Assembly (NCBI GenBank): GCA_022453515.1
Contig: JAJNNY010000037.1
Span: 299,820-363,819, forward strand
Direction of reading: 5' to 3'
DNA: 64,000 nt
Source of the DNA: Astrocystis sublimbata
Lineage: Eukaryota > Ascomycota > Sordariomycetes > Xylariales > Xylariaceae
In this document: in pieces, positions 35,526 through 50,155 of the stretch
How positions within the stretch are numbered: the first letter of the stretch is position 1
Layout: each line of letters opens with the position of its first letter
Notes under the pieces: generated by a model
The model's input: only the letters and a program-made list of their open reading frames with translations
Databases searched by the model: none
Told to the model about the DNA's origin: nothing
Position numbers and translations under genes: made by a program

Positions 35526-38500
35526 GGTATCCTCTGGTCTATGGTCCTTCCAGAAATTCCTGGTTGGCTGGCTACCTTGAAGTGAAAAGGAAACAAGAGC
35601 AGACAATATGTTCTATTGAAAAAACAAATGTCTTCTACCGAATCCACGGCCAAATAAAATCCACGGGAAAGATCCTTGGGTCGAATATCCAGGCGTGTCC
35701 AAGGAAACCAAACGGCTGGGAGTTCAGGGCAACCGGCACGTCGGCGGGAGAAGGTTAGAGGGGAAAGGGGGGGAAGATAACTCAAGGAGCTATCATCGGG
35801 TTCCCAGGCGCAGTCGTGATGGTGCTAAGTGGTGATTATTGTGAGGCCTAAAGGAGCGAGACGTGGTGTGAAGATTGAAGCAACTCCCACACGCTCTGGT
35901 GCGGCTGGTGGGAGACTGATGTAGATATTCAGATATCAATGCTCAGCAGTAGGTACTCCCGATAGAGATACATCGACCAGGGTCTGTCTTGGGTTGTTGA
36001 TGGCTCAACCATTTACCTTGGCTAGCATATTAGCTTGGTGAGCGGGTGAGTCGACAGTCCCGCTACCGTGTGTGTAATAAACATCCACTTATGTATCCAC
36101 ATCCACCCTTGTCTTGCCTTCACATCCGTACGCCTGCGCTATTCTATTATAATACAAAAAAAATCGACGAGCGCTAGCCGTAAAGACGACGTGCGATCCC
36201 ATGGCCTGCTGGCTAGTGTGGGCACGGGTGGACACACTGTTGGGCGCTGCGACTGGAGAAGGAAGAGAAGACTCACTGACTGGCGCAGGGAGACCAGGCG
36301 AGAAATGTCTTAGGATTGGGTCTATGCTTCTGGGGGCACTCCACCTCCGAGGAACGAACGGATGGGCTTGTCAAAGACAGGCAAGGATCGAGGCCGGCGA
36401 GCGTATGTGAGTGAGGATGTTCCTACACCCCGAATTTTGCCTTGCAATCTACGAGCAAGCGAGGCAAGGATCTTGTCTGACACACGAAAATAGCTGGATC
36501 CACTCAGTCACTCGCTGTTATTAGTCGGAGATGCTTATTAGCGCGGTGGAGGCGTGTGCCGATGTGTCCACGAGCCATGTCCAATATTTAATACCACACC
36601 CTGACTAGCAGGGATCTCGAGAAGTCAGACAGGCTCGACAGGCTCGGACTGGCCACTCAGCCCCTGTCAAAGAAACAAGAGCAGGCAGCGGGCGGAGAGT
36701 GGGCGTTGATGTGTGTGGTAGTGTCTGCTACCTACACTAGAAGCGTAGAGAAATGAAGATGGAGTGAAAGAATCAAAAAAGGGGGGGCGTTGCGTGTGAC
36801 CGGTCCATAGAGCTTCCAGGAGCTTTGCCCAGCCAGGACGACCAACGAGTTCAAAGACTTGGTGAGTGGCTGCTGACACTCCACCATCCTTTCACCTTGT
36901 TAGTGCTGTCTTCCTTGTCACTGCCTGCCTGGACGAATCGTCATAATCCACACGCCCGTGACTCGCATAGTTTTACTTCTTTGCCTAGACTGCGATTAGT
37001 GCAGATCTCCGGAGGTCTGTCGGGCGCAATGTAATGGAAAGATGCACCGCCGCGCTCAACTACAGTACTTTGTGCGATAGATATTACGATATCTTTGGCA
37101 CATTTTGCTGGCTTGGAGGAGCGCCATGCCATATAGACCGACTATATGTTGTTCGCACAAGTGTAACAAGTCCAATCAGATCGGTCAGTCCTTGTCAACG
37201 CCACCTGTTGATTGATAATCAATCCAAGGTCATAATTAACCACCAAACAACTGGCTGGGCCTAGTGCTACAATGTTACCGTGGTGCAAGCAACCGGGAAA
37301 AGTATGTGACATGTTTGAAAGAGAGGCGAAAGGACAAGGGCAGAGGAAGTGTCGTTGTGAAATCGCAATCTTGCCCTTCTGCGTACAAGGCTCAAGCCAT
37401 GGATCAGCTATTCGTAACTCTCCAGCCCATATCACTATCACTAGCGACTATCTCTCTCGCTGGGGCGCATGAAGTCGTGTGTTGTGGGACGAGGTTTCTG
37501 AGACTCACATTGTCCTGATCCATCCAATTCCTGTCCCCATCCTAGGACCCGGGACAAAGACCCAGGAGGCCTGTCGAGCTGTCTCGCCTGTTGCAAGATA
37601 CGATGTACGTACGCCTCGTCATCTAGGAATCCGAGCAATCCTAGTGCCTGCAAAGTTCAGATGAGTTCGCTACACTAGTGCCATCTTTCTCAGATCTTCC
37701 TCCATCTACTACTCCGTACACTGGACGGACGGTTATGAGGATCGCCTATCCATCCTTCAGTTTTCAATCCGAGCTAGCACCATAATAACTCATCTTGCCT
37801 GGGGGAGATCCATCGTGAGGCCTACCGTACCAACCGAGCCACTCGAGCCACTCGCTAGAGCAGGTACCCTCGCAGCCATTACCAACTAAGATGTACGCTT
37901 TCCTGCACTATCGGCCATGCGTACCTAACTTACCTGGTCTGGAGCGTCCAATTTCGTGGGAGCGAGCACGCACCGGCGGCACTACTGAGCACACGCAACA
38001 ACGTAGTAGGCAAGCAGGCAAGTAGGTAAATTGGTGTAAATTGGCGATAGCTAGCGCTCTCGGTCAGCGGCAATGAATGAAATGTGCGTCTCGCTTTGAT
38101 GGCGGCCAGAGCCACCTGGAACCCAGCCAGCAGGAACTAGTCAAAGCCTGTGTTTTATTTGCCAATAGTCACAAGCAGCGGCACGTCAGCGCATAGGTAC
38201 GCATAGTATGTAGTATGGGCGGGTATGCCGTCTCGCATACCACATAGTAGGGACTGCGTATCTCACCAATGGCGCCTGCACCAGCCACCCGAGGCCTTGA
38301 TTCGCCGGTGGGAGTCTCAGCTTCCTGGGTTTCTGTCTGGGTTGCAGGTAGGTAAATGCAGGGCTTTCTGCTCTGTGCGGTTGTGTTATGATTACCGCTA
38401 CCTGGCGTTACTGGCGATTGGCCACCGAAGATGAACCACGATGATCTCCGATGTGGTAGGGTGGGAGTGAGAGACAAGTTCAGGTCTTTCGCCCGCGTCG

Positions 38501-39261
38501 CATGCAACAGCCTTGCAAGGAGTCATAAATTGGTTCGACATGACCACGCATCCTGGCGAGAAGTGAGGCTGTCCGAGCCGGGGGGGGCGACCGCCAACCC
38601 GCCGGAGGCACGGATGAAGCGGCCAATGAGCTGCGCAAAGCACTGCCTGCACAGAGCGATTGTGCGGGTCCTTTGACATGAGATCCATCATGGATTCTGA
38701 GATATGGAGAGCTGACCGACGCAAGCGAATGAGTGATGAGTGAATCACACTCTTCCTGCTGTCGCTCTCTGCAATTCCTACGTATGCAATGTGCAATTAA
38801 TCCCTACGATGATACGGTAATGCCAGCCTGCCTGCTTGGAACCGTACAGTAATGAACCACATTATTACTCACATGTGAATGAAACAAAATAAACAAACAG
38901 GACCTCATAATCAAGCCGACGATCCATTCGCTGCCAGCTTGTCGTGAGAAGACCTGATGCAGGTAGGGAAGCTTTTAGGGGCTGTTATCGCCTTATGAGA
39001 CCAGTCCCGGGTGCTGTCTGGGGCCGCCATAGCCAATACTCGCTCGGTGAGGCTGATGGAAGTAGGTAACACATGAATTAATTGTATACATTACATGTTG
39101 GGAAGTATAGGTAGGTGGTAGTAATGAGGCCGACGATGAAGGGTGTGTGAAACTCACCGCCGTTCGCTGGGTGGATAGTCGATCCTTCCGATTACCTACT
39201 CGTTTAGGCTACTCGTATTCGCACTAGCAATTGCCATTGGCCCCAGTCGGCGAGGTCCCCT

Positions 39262-39289
39262 GCCCTGTGCCCTGTGCCCTGTGCCCTGT
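39262..39289 (+). repeat. Heptamer tandem repeat (GCCCTGT)4
   Basis: Four exact tandem copies of GCCCTGT in non-coding DNA; the reverse complement is found at 59531-59558 in the other arm with the same copy number. Confidence 0.9.
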
Positions 39290-41323
39290 GCGCGCTGTAA
39301 CAGTGCTTGTCACCATTTGTTACCAAGCAACTTAACTGCCTACCTCATATGCGTACATGTATCTAGAATACGACAATGTCCCTGTATGGAACATTTTATC
39401 GAACAACCTTAGAGGATCAACCGTCTGTTTCCATCACATACCTCTCTCTAATACATGCATAGTGTAGTAAATGGAGCCGCGCACATACACATCACTGATC
39501 TCCTTACTTGGACTCGTCCAGAACAACATACGTAATGATCCTCTTTACACGACGGTTTGATCCAGAATGTGAATACCTGGTTATCCAGCTCAAGGAAACA
39601 TCCGAGACATTGGCCTCAGCAACGAGGTCGTCCGATATCTCAGACGTTTCTCAAACTGTTTTCCATCGCACTAAAAAGAGAAGAGAAGATCAAACATTCT
39701 CGTCTTATCCCCACAAAGAAAGCCCTGTGCCGCCGCACGCCGAAACTACGATGCTCCATATTGCAGTAGTATACTGATTATCTTATTGTGAGCTTGAACG
39801 CCGAGAAGGCATACACGCATTTACATTTCTGCTGGGGTTAGTACCCAGCCCCCCCAGCATGCGACTGTACATATTCAATGGGCATGAGAGACGACGGTCA
39901 GCGAGTGTCAGCGTTCCGGCGCGACAAGACAAGGTGTACGAGTATTCTCATTGCTGATCTGGCGGACTAATTGCCTTGCATAGTACATGTCAGGTAGCGC
40001 CTTTGAAACTCAGATCGTTTCCCCAGTGAAGAAAAGACCATGATCCCGCGGCAGGGCCGCGATGTGCAGCCATGCCGTCACCGTCACCGTCGAGACCGTC
40101 ACGTTGGTAGTTCTCGCACAAACCGTTGCATACACTATATTAGTCTTTTCAGGATCACCAGAATCGTTCTCAACTGCCTGTTTCGCCTTAGTATTTGACG
40201 TCAAGGGCCCGGTCTGCTGGGAGATCCGACCCTTCGGCAGCAGCTCCACTGCCTAGGGAGTAGGGACCATCTCATTTGTGTGAAACAGCATGGATGAGGT
40301 ACAGCTTCGCTCCTCGTACCATGTCATACTATGTACGAAGGGTACCGCCGGTATCGAGTGAAGCGTAGAAATGTGCCTTCGGTACTTGCCTAGGATGCTA
40401 GGGGTGTGCAGTTTTCCCGCTGATAGGATGCTTAGCAGTCTTCGTTCGATGGCCGATGGCCTCAATATCGCCGAAATTGCTATCACACACACGCACAAAA
40501 TTAAATCCGTATCACCTGCAGCAGGACTTCGTCATCAAAACTGGCCCGGATTGAACTTCAATCTGTACAAACCCAATAAGAGGCGCGCGCCTTGACACTC
40601 TCTTTGATACTACCATCCGAAGGCGAGGAGCATGCCAATTGGACCCAGCGCACCCAATGGCCGGCGATGCTGATGTGAGAATTGGATCTCTCGTGCCGTG
40701 GGAGGCTTACTCCCCAGTACGTAGATCGGGCGATGAAAGGGTAGCATATTCGGCTATCAAACACCTCTGCATGACGTTGATCCTCACCCAAGCGCCGGCT
40801 ATACTCCTCAGTCCTGCCTCAGAACATCACCGCAAAAATGTGTTTTACTTTATCGCCTTTGTCTCTATGAACACGCAGCGACGATCTGCCAATATTGGGA
40901 CAGGCCCCCGACTGGGTGAGACGTTAGGCATGTGACCTGAACCACCCACTAATCTATTCTCAGCCCCAATGCAGCTGTGTCTATCCCCCTTTCCATCCGT
41001 GAGGTTGCGATAACATGATGTGTGAGTGAGGATGGTTTTTTGTTCCAAGTCGATGATCAACCGTCAGAAATGCGATGACGCAAGAACCTGCCTGTTCCGC
41101 CAGCGTCCTGGGGCGCGATCTGACATGTCAGCCTCCTTCGGCCGCCCGCATACTACGCATATTCGCATGCGGCACAGGGGGGGCTGTCGGTGGCAACGAA
41201 AAAAATTATATATCGTGGACTACGACCGGTCGGCAGCAAGATACTTAACCCCACAAGCCACATTTGATTGCAGCCCATCAACTGCCGCGCGCTAGGATGG
41301 CAACCGCTCAGCTTTTGGATGAC

Positions 41324-42019
41324 TTACAGATCTGTATTGTGGATTGATGCTATTCCTGTCTCTTGACTATGGGGGCTTAACAGGAACAATAGCTTCGATG
41401 CCCTTCCAACATTATGCGTATACTTCGCCCAGCGTTTTAGCTGAGAATCATTGAATGTGGCACCCGTCCCTTTCGCATGTTTGATAGCCTCATACTCACC
41501 ATCTTCCTGTAGATCAATCAGTACATACACACCCCCAATCGGTGTGGAGCTATCGTAGACATCGCTTTGAGGGTAAGGTTGTTTTTTTGTGATGATCAAA
41601 AACATCCGCCACTTGTTTGTGCCACTAGTAAATGAATACCGCTGCACCCGTAGATAGAAGGCGTGTTATGGGTTACGGGTACTGACGTCCTGCTGGGACC
41701 GCCAGTCAGCATCTCCCATCCGATGCTGTATGGATGAAGCGGTCACACGACGTTTGCTGAGGTATATTTCACTTGCTCCTCGATAGATATTGCGCAGTAA
41801 TTTTTGCCGGTCGAAACACCATGGGGGGAAACAAAGAGATACAGTCAGAGAAAACACCGCCCGCCTCGGGCCAGCTGAGCAGAACGTCTTGATCAAGTAG
41901 CCTATCATATCAAGTTCATGCTGTGTCTCACGCTTTCCCAATACCCCGCCTCCGGCTACCGGCAGGGACCCTATATATGTTGTTGTCTGGGACGGTAATG
42001 CTCTGGTCCCGAATGCCAT
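41324..42019 (-). CDS. Weak candidate two-exon gene, left-arm copy
   Basis: Exons 42019-41687 and 41641-41324 would give 216 residues. Two long frames in the same phase are separated by a single stop codon, and that stop lies in a 45-bp segment with a good GTCAGT donor and a TGCAG acceptor, which removes it without changing frame. The protein would start MAFGTRALPSQTTTY and includes a basic middle and a strand-rich segment VYVLIDLQEDG. No known domain, signal peptide or membrane segment is seen. The evidence is only open-frame length and one plausible intron, so this may be chance. Confidence 0.25.
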
Positions 42020-45000
42020 GCTGCCGGCTCCCGTAGAGGAGGCTGACGCATGAATATCAACGACAGAAACCGACCTGAGTCGTACTGTGCTGTCGTGTAT
42101 CGGGCCTGCCAATGTATCACTCCCCCAGTGATGCGCTCGGGTCTAGAAACATTGATTTGCCACAAATCGGCTTATTGACTGACAGCCTCGTGACAACGCA
42201 CACGGATCAGCCGGAGTGATGTTAGCCTTTTTGCTGTGAATTACGCCTCAGGTCTTACTTGTGGATGTGCGTGTGTAACCCGTGACTAGGCAACGAGAAA
42301 AGCTTGCGTTTCTTTCTACTAACCACACTAGAAGGATACATCCGGATTGACACGCGGGCGGGAGACGTCGTCAGCAATTGTTGTCGTGGCGTCTTCCTTT
42401 TTTCATCTCATTTCGGAAATAGGGGGTCTTCAGCTACCATACAAGCCCATACGATGCCATGCCTCAAATATCGACTCCGCAAGGGCAGATCCACACTCTG
42501 GCTTCCCGCTGAGCTAACAGCTAGACTAGGTACAAACGTAGATTTACGCATGTAGCGACAGTTCTATCCCTCGATGGCATTGCCTTATTGTTGCGTACTG
42601 CTCACATCGTCAAGTTCAACGGAAAGCAGTGAGACGTGATACTAACAGACAGACAGCTAGTCAGGAGTTTCCACTCTAAAATAGGAAGGTCCTCCCGACA
42701 TCATGTTCTACAATTACAAGACAGCAAATCACTTTGACAAGCTGTACTTGTACATCGTGGCTGACCTCTAAGTATTGGTCACGCACCGCAGCTGAACTAG
42801 ACACTATGATGCGAAAGCCACAACATTTCGAAAAAGGGTCGTTGTTCCATGAAAAAACTTCGTCCGAAGGGATCGCTGTTCTCGGTTTTCGGCCGAGTTT
42901 GTATCTAATTTTAAGGATCTTGGGTCATCTCAACGTCAATGGACTTCATGCGATGTCTCACCCAGCGCTCTTTTGGCGAGACAAACAAAGCCAGACCTCT
43001 TAGCTAAATGCCACATGGCCACAAGTGAGAAAAGCAAACAAGGACAATTTTAATTCCGCGATGATGAAAACGATGATCGTTCTGACGTAAAGGGGTTGGG
43101 TCGGGCGGTCCCTTGGATCAGTAGACGCCTGTACGATACTACACTTAGCTACGCATGTCTAAGCCCAGGCATTGTTTGTGGACAGACGACTCGGGAATAG
43201 AAGTGTGTTATGTGAGACTTTCGAGAATCCCGAAGGAACATGGGATTGTGGCGAAGGATGAAGCCACGAAGCCGCTCAGATAGAAAGCCTGTCAAACTTG
43301 TCAGTTTGTAATGCGCAGTGTCTTTCGGTTCCCGAGATCTCGGTAGAACATGGCGAAATGCTACATTGTCCGACAACGACAATCAACATACTCAGGCGCG
43401 GAAACGGCCAGGTCATCAAATAAACTAAAATAGATATCCCGACGGTATTACCAACGATGCGGTGAAACTGAGGTCAAAAGCTTGTCATGCAAAATGCATT
43501 GGCCAGTAAAAGTGAATCAATTCAAACACCATGTCCGACTGTGGTAATCAAACACAAGTACAAGCCTGTCAATTTTTGAGTAGACAAGCAATCACAAGAC
43601 ATTGCGCCGGCGTACAGAGTCAGGCCGCTGCTATTGCTGTCGGACCATCACTCACACAACAGCTTATATATATCATGAGGTAACATAGATTCAATATACA
43701 ATTCAACAACGTGGCCCATCACGTCAGCTTTGTTGATAATTAGCATTAAACTGTAACCTACGGCATGATATTAAAGGTGTGTTCAATTACCGATGGTTCA
43801 TCATCCTCCTTACCCTAATTCGGGGATGACGAAAACCTATATTGTCGAGATATTGCACTATGTTTATCGGCATGATGTTTCAAGAGCTTAATACACTTGA
43901 AAAACACCATACCAGTAGATACACAAGATGTCACAATCATACAAGGACGTGTTTGAGGCGCAGTTGCTCTTAGGAAACGAGACTGATCACACAGCTTCCG
44001 TATAGCATGACATCACTCATAGCACGAGGTCGCATAATCAGGAAATACAATCACGAAAACCATGATGTCCTCTTCCCCACGGTGACTTAAGAATCCCTTT
44101 CTCACCGAATAGCAAATCGCTCGGCGACACTATAGTCATTGCGCCGGAAGTTCAATCTCGGAGATATCAACATCATCGACTCCATGTAGATGCCGACAAC
44201 AAACACCGACCACAAGCACAAACAAGCACAAAAGGCCACTCAATTGAATCATACAAACTCCTTGATTCAAGAAGCGAGCAGATATTACTCACCTACCTAT
44301 CACAGAATTAATTAAAGCAACAAAGGAGACCCAATGGAGCAAACTCGATCCAGCCATCGGCATCCCACTATCGCCCCCCTTTCCCGAAGATATGGCGTTT
44401 GACTGATAATTGAAAATGAATATCCCACCCGTTCGGCACCGCACCATCTAGGTCAATCTTATGCGATCTTGTCCTTTTGTTATAGTTTGTGTAAGTAACC
44501 CCTCGATAGCTGCCTGACACAAAGCGTTCCAACTCCGCAGTCCGCCTTGTTCCTGTTATCCATCCATACAGCCACTATTCTACTTCCATTCATGCAATCC
44601 AACTACCTCATCTAACCTCCATTATACCTACACACCATCTAACCTGACATGGTAAGAAAGAAAGCCGAGTATCCGGCACCACAGCCCCGGGATCCAACGT
44701 CCGGGAACAGCCGAGCGAGTTGGCCGAAATAACGGCGGTCAAGTCGCGCGATCTGTCCTTTGTTCGAGTGTACGTATGTATTAGTTTAATGACCAGTAGG
44801 CTAATCGACGAGTCTCGCCCCATCTGCCCTTGTGTCTTGCTTGACACAGATAAGTAGTAGTTTCATCCAATACCCATCACTCATCACCATCACCCGGGAA
44901 CAATCCGGCCGCAGCAGCCGAATCTCCATCCCTATCCCTATCCTTTGTTTTCGTCTAGCCGATACTTCATTGCTCATGTTTCTATTTGCCTCCTTAACAC

Positions 45001-45858
45001 TATCACTTTACTGATAGGCTAACCGACGGAATTCCACCTGCTCGCCCTTGTGTCCAACTAGTTGTTGTCAGCTTGTGATGAGCATCCCTTACGTACGGAT
45101 ATCCCGGTGCCACTGTCCTGGGACAGACCATCCCGGCCCCATCCGAGAGAAATGCCGAGTCTCCCTTCCTAAAGCTGGTTGGGTAGGTAAGGGCTAGGTA
45201 ATACAGTACCAGGAACGAATGACGGGCCGACTGGCCGATGACGTGGTAAGGGAGTATCATGTACTACTAAGAAACCACGAGGTGATAGAATTTTCCCCAT
45301 TCTCTGGCGGTCTGGGAAGAGATGTTTCATCAGCTGCTGTATTCTTTCCAGTATGCATTGGACTCATGAGCTCGTTCACATCACCGGATCCAGTCGATAT
45401 GACAGCCTACGACCAGGTAACCCAGAGAGACCACTGTAATAACCTGTGATACCCGATAACCACAACGCTCAGTCAGTATATGATGCATCTCACACTAGAG
45501 TTCGAAGAGAGGGGGGAATTTCAAAACATGCGATGGACACTGGTGTATGATTCCTGTTGATTCCTGCGTCTATCTGATCGCAGTTTATTCCTATTTACTG
45601 ACTCGTTTAATTTATCATTAAGACCATCCCTCGTTGGAAAACCTATTAATAATAATATTAATAGTGTATCTTTGTCAGCTGGCTCTCGCAGCAATCAGTC
45701 TTTTGTAGCTTGCCAATACTTTTGCGCATTCGTCGTGGATTGCGAGATGCAACCCACGTCTTGTCAAATAGTCCAATTAACACAATAGCGCAGTGGCTAA
45801 TCAACTGTAAACCTCTATCCCCAAGTAATCGTAACACCGATGCACTATTTTTCGGTTC

Positions 45859-48661
<2,803 letters not shown>

Positions 48662-50155
48662 CTTGCTTGCTCACTTTGTATTCAGATAATATCTTCAAAA
48701 CGCACACGCGTGTCAACGGCTCCTGGTCTTCCGGTCTTGGGGGGTGGGAGATAGCGTGTTAGCTTGGGGTTCCTTCAAGTCGTCGGGTGCAGGATTCTGG
48801 GCCGAACCGGGAGCGTTCAACGATTCTTTCGCATTACGAACCACGATAGCTATAACTGCGATTGAGCTGCAACGGACCCTGGGGATGGGGTATGGGAGAT
48901 GCTGTGCGAAGCAAGATATAGAAGACTTGTCTGGCCCATAGGATTTGATCGGGTTCGGGTTCGAAGCAGCCGGTTGCAAATCCGGCGCAGGACGAGGTGA
49001 TCAAACTAAGCGACGGCGGCGTACGTAAGTGAGGTGGACGGTAGACGGTGGAAGGGTGGTTGATTCGTGCGGGATCCATGATGGGCTCCTCCATCGTCCA
49101 TCCGGAAAGCGCCTTTTGGATACAGTGTTGGCTGTCGCTAGGAACTGTACGCTACATTATGCCGAGGGGGTGGGGACCCCCCGGACCTGCCCGAAGTCCA
49201 GGGTTAGGACATTAGTCACTAACTTTTAACTAACTAGCTTAGTGACTAAAAGTTAGTCACTAAAGTCAGTGAGGTGACTAACTAAAGTGGATTCCTTAGT
49301 GACTAAGGATTAATCACTAAATAACTTTAGTTATTAAATTAATAACTAAATTAGTTATTTTAATTTTTTCCCCTTAATATTTTTTTAATTTTTAAATAAA
49401 TAATTTTTAAAAATTATTTATTTAAAAATTAAAAAAATATTAAGGGGAAAAAATTAAAATAACTAATTTAGTTATTAATTTAATAACTAAAGTTATTTAG
49501 TGATTAATCCTTAGTCACTAAGGAATCCACTTTAGTTAGTCACCTCACTGACTTTAGTGACTAACTTTTAGTCACTAAGCTAGTTAGTTAAAAGTTAGTG
49601 ACTAATGTCCTAACCCTGGACTTCGGGCAGGTCCGGGGGGTCCCCACCCCCTCGGCATAATGTAGCGTACAGTTCCTAGCGACAGCCAACACTGTATCCA
49701 AAAGGCGCTTTCCGGATGGACGATGGAGGAGCCCATCATGGATCCCGCACGAATCAACCACCCTTCCACCGTCTACCGTCCACCTCACTTACGTACGCCG
49801 CCGTCGCTTAGTTTGATCACCTCGTCCTGCGCCGGATTTGCAACCGGCTGCTTCGAACCCGAACCCGATCAAATCCTATGGGCCAGACAAGTCTTCTATA
49901 TCTTGCTTCGCACAGCATCTCCCATACCCCATCCCCAGGGTCCGTTGCAGCTCAATCGCAGTTATAGCTATCGTGGTTCGTAATGCGAAAGAATCGTTGA
50001 ACGCTCCCGGTTCGGCCCAGAATCCTGCACCCGACGACTTGAAGGAACCCCAAGCTAACACGCTATCTCCCACCCCCCAAGACCGGAAGACCAGGAGCCG
50101 TTGACACGCGTGTGCGTTTTGAAGATATTATCTGAATACAAAGTGAGCAAGCAAG
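48662..50155. other. Centre of the palindrome between two divergent PRP4 copies
   Basis: This symmetric region joins the two PRP4 5' ends, which point away from each other. Outer parts (48662-49170 and its mirror 49647-50155) are ordinary GC-balanced sequence with an 86-codon frame (MEEPIMDPARINHPSTVYRP at the start) on the PRP4 strand, possibly leader sequence. The inner part is the AT-rich foldback sequence described separately. Confidence 0.7.
49175..49642. mobile_element. AT-rich foldback sequence at the palindrome centre, possible MITE-like element
   Basis: From both sides the sequence changes abruptly after a GC-rich block (GGGGACCCCCCGGACC and its complement) to AT-rich DNA. It contains many copies of TTAGTGACTAA or close variants, then TTATTAAATTAATAA-type and finally A/T-only sequence, with the dyad axis inside AATTTTTAAAAATT. 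No transposase frame is present. The layout resembles a non-autonomous foldback or MITE-like element with its centre at the symmetry axis, but because the whole surroundings are mirrored, the inverted structure may belong to the large palindrome alone. Target-site duplications cannot be tested here. Confidence 0.35.

Larger units (their letters stand above)
35526..45858. other. 10-kb gene-poor part of the left arm
   Basis: This lies between the start of the Ran1-like kinase and the 3' end of PRP4. Apart from one weak two-exon candidate (41324-42019), no frame shows family motifs or convincing splicing. The heptamer GCCCTGT is repeated four times at 39262-39289. The first kilobase upstream of the kinase should hold its promoter and leader. 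The same content is mirrored at 52960-63293. Confidence 0.4.

Noticed and set aside
48834..49094. 86-codon frame upstream of PRP4 (also at 49723-49983)
   Set aside because: No recognised motif; it lies in the likely promoter or leader of PRP4, overlaps another frame of similar size, and its second copy is only the mirror image.
49188..49629. Palindrome centre as a fused telomere
   Set aside because: Only an isolated TTAGG-like word is present; there is no TTAGGG array on either side of the axis.
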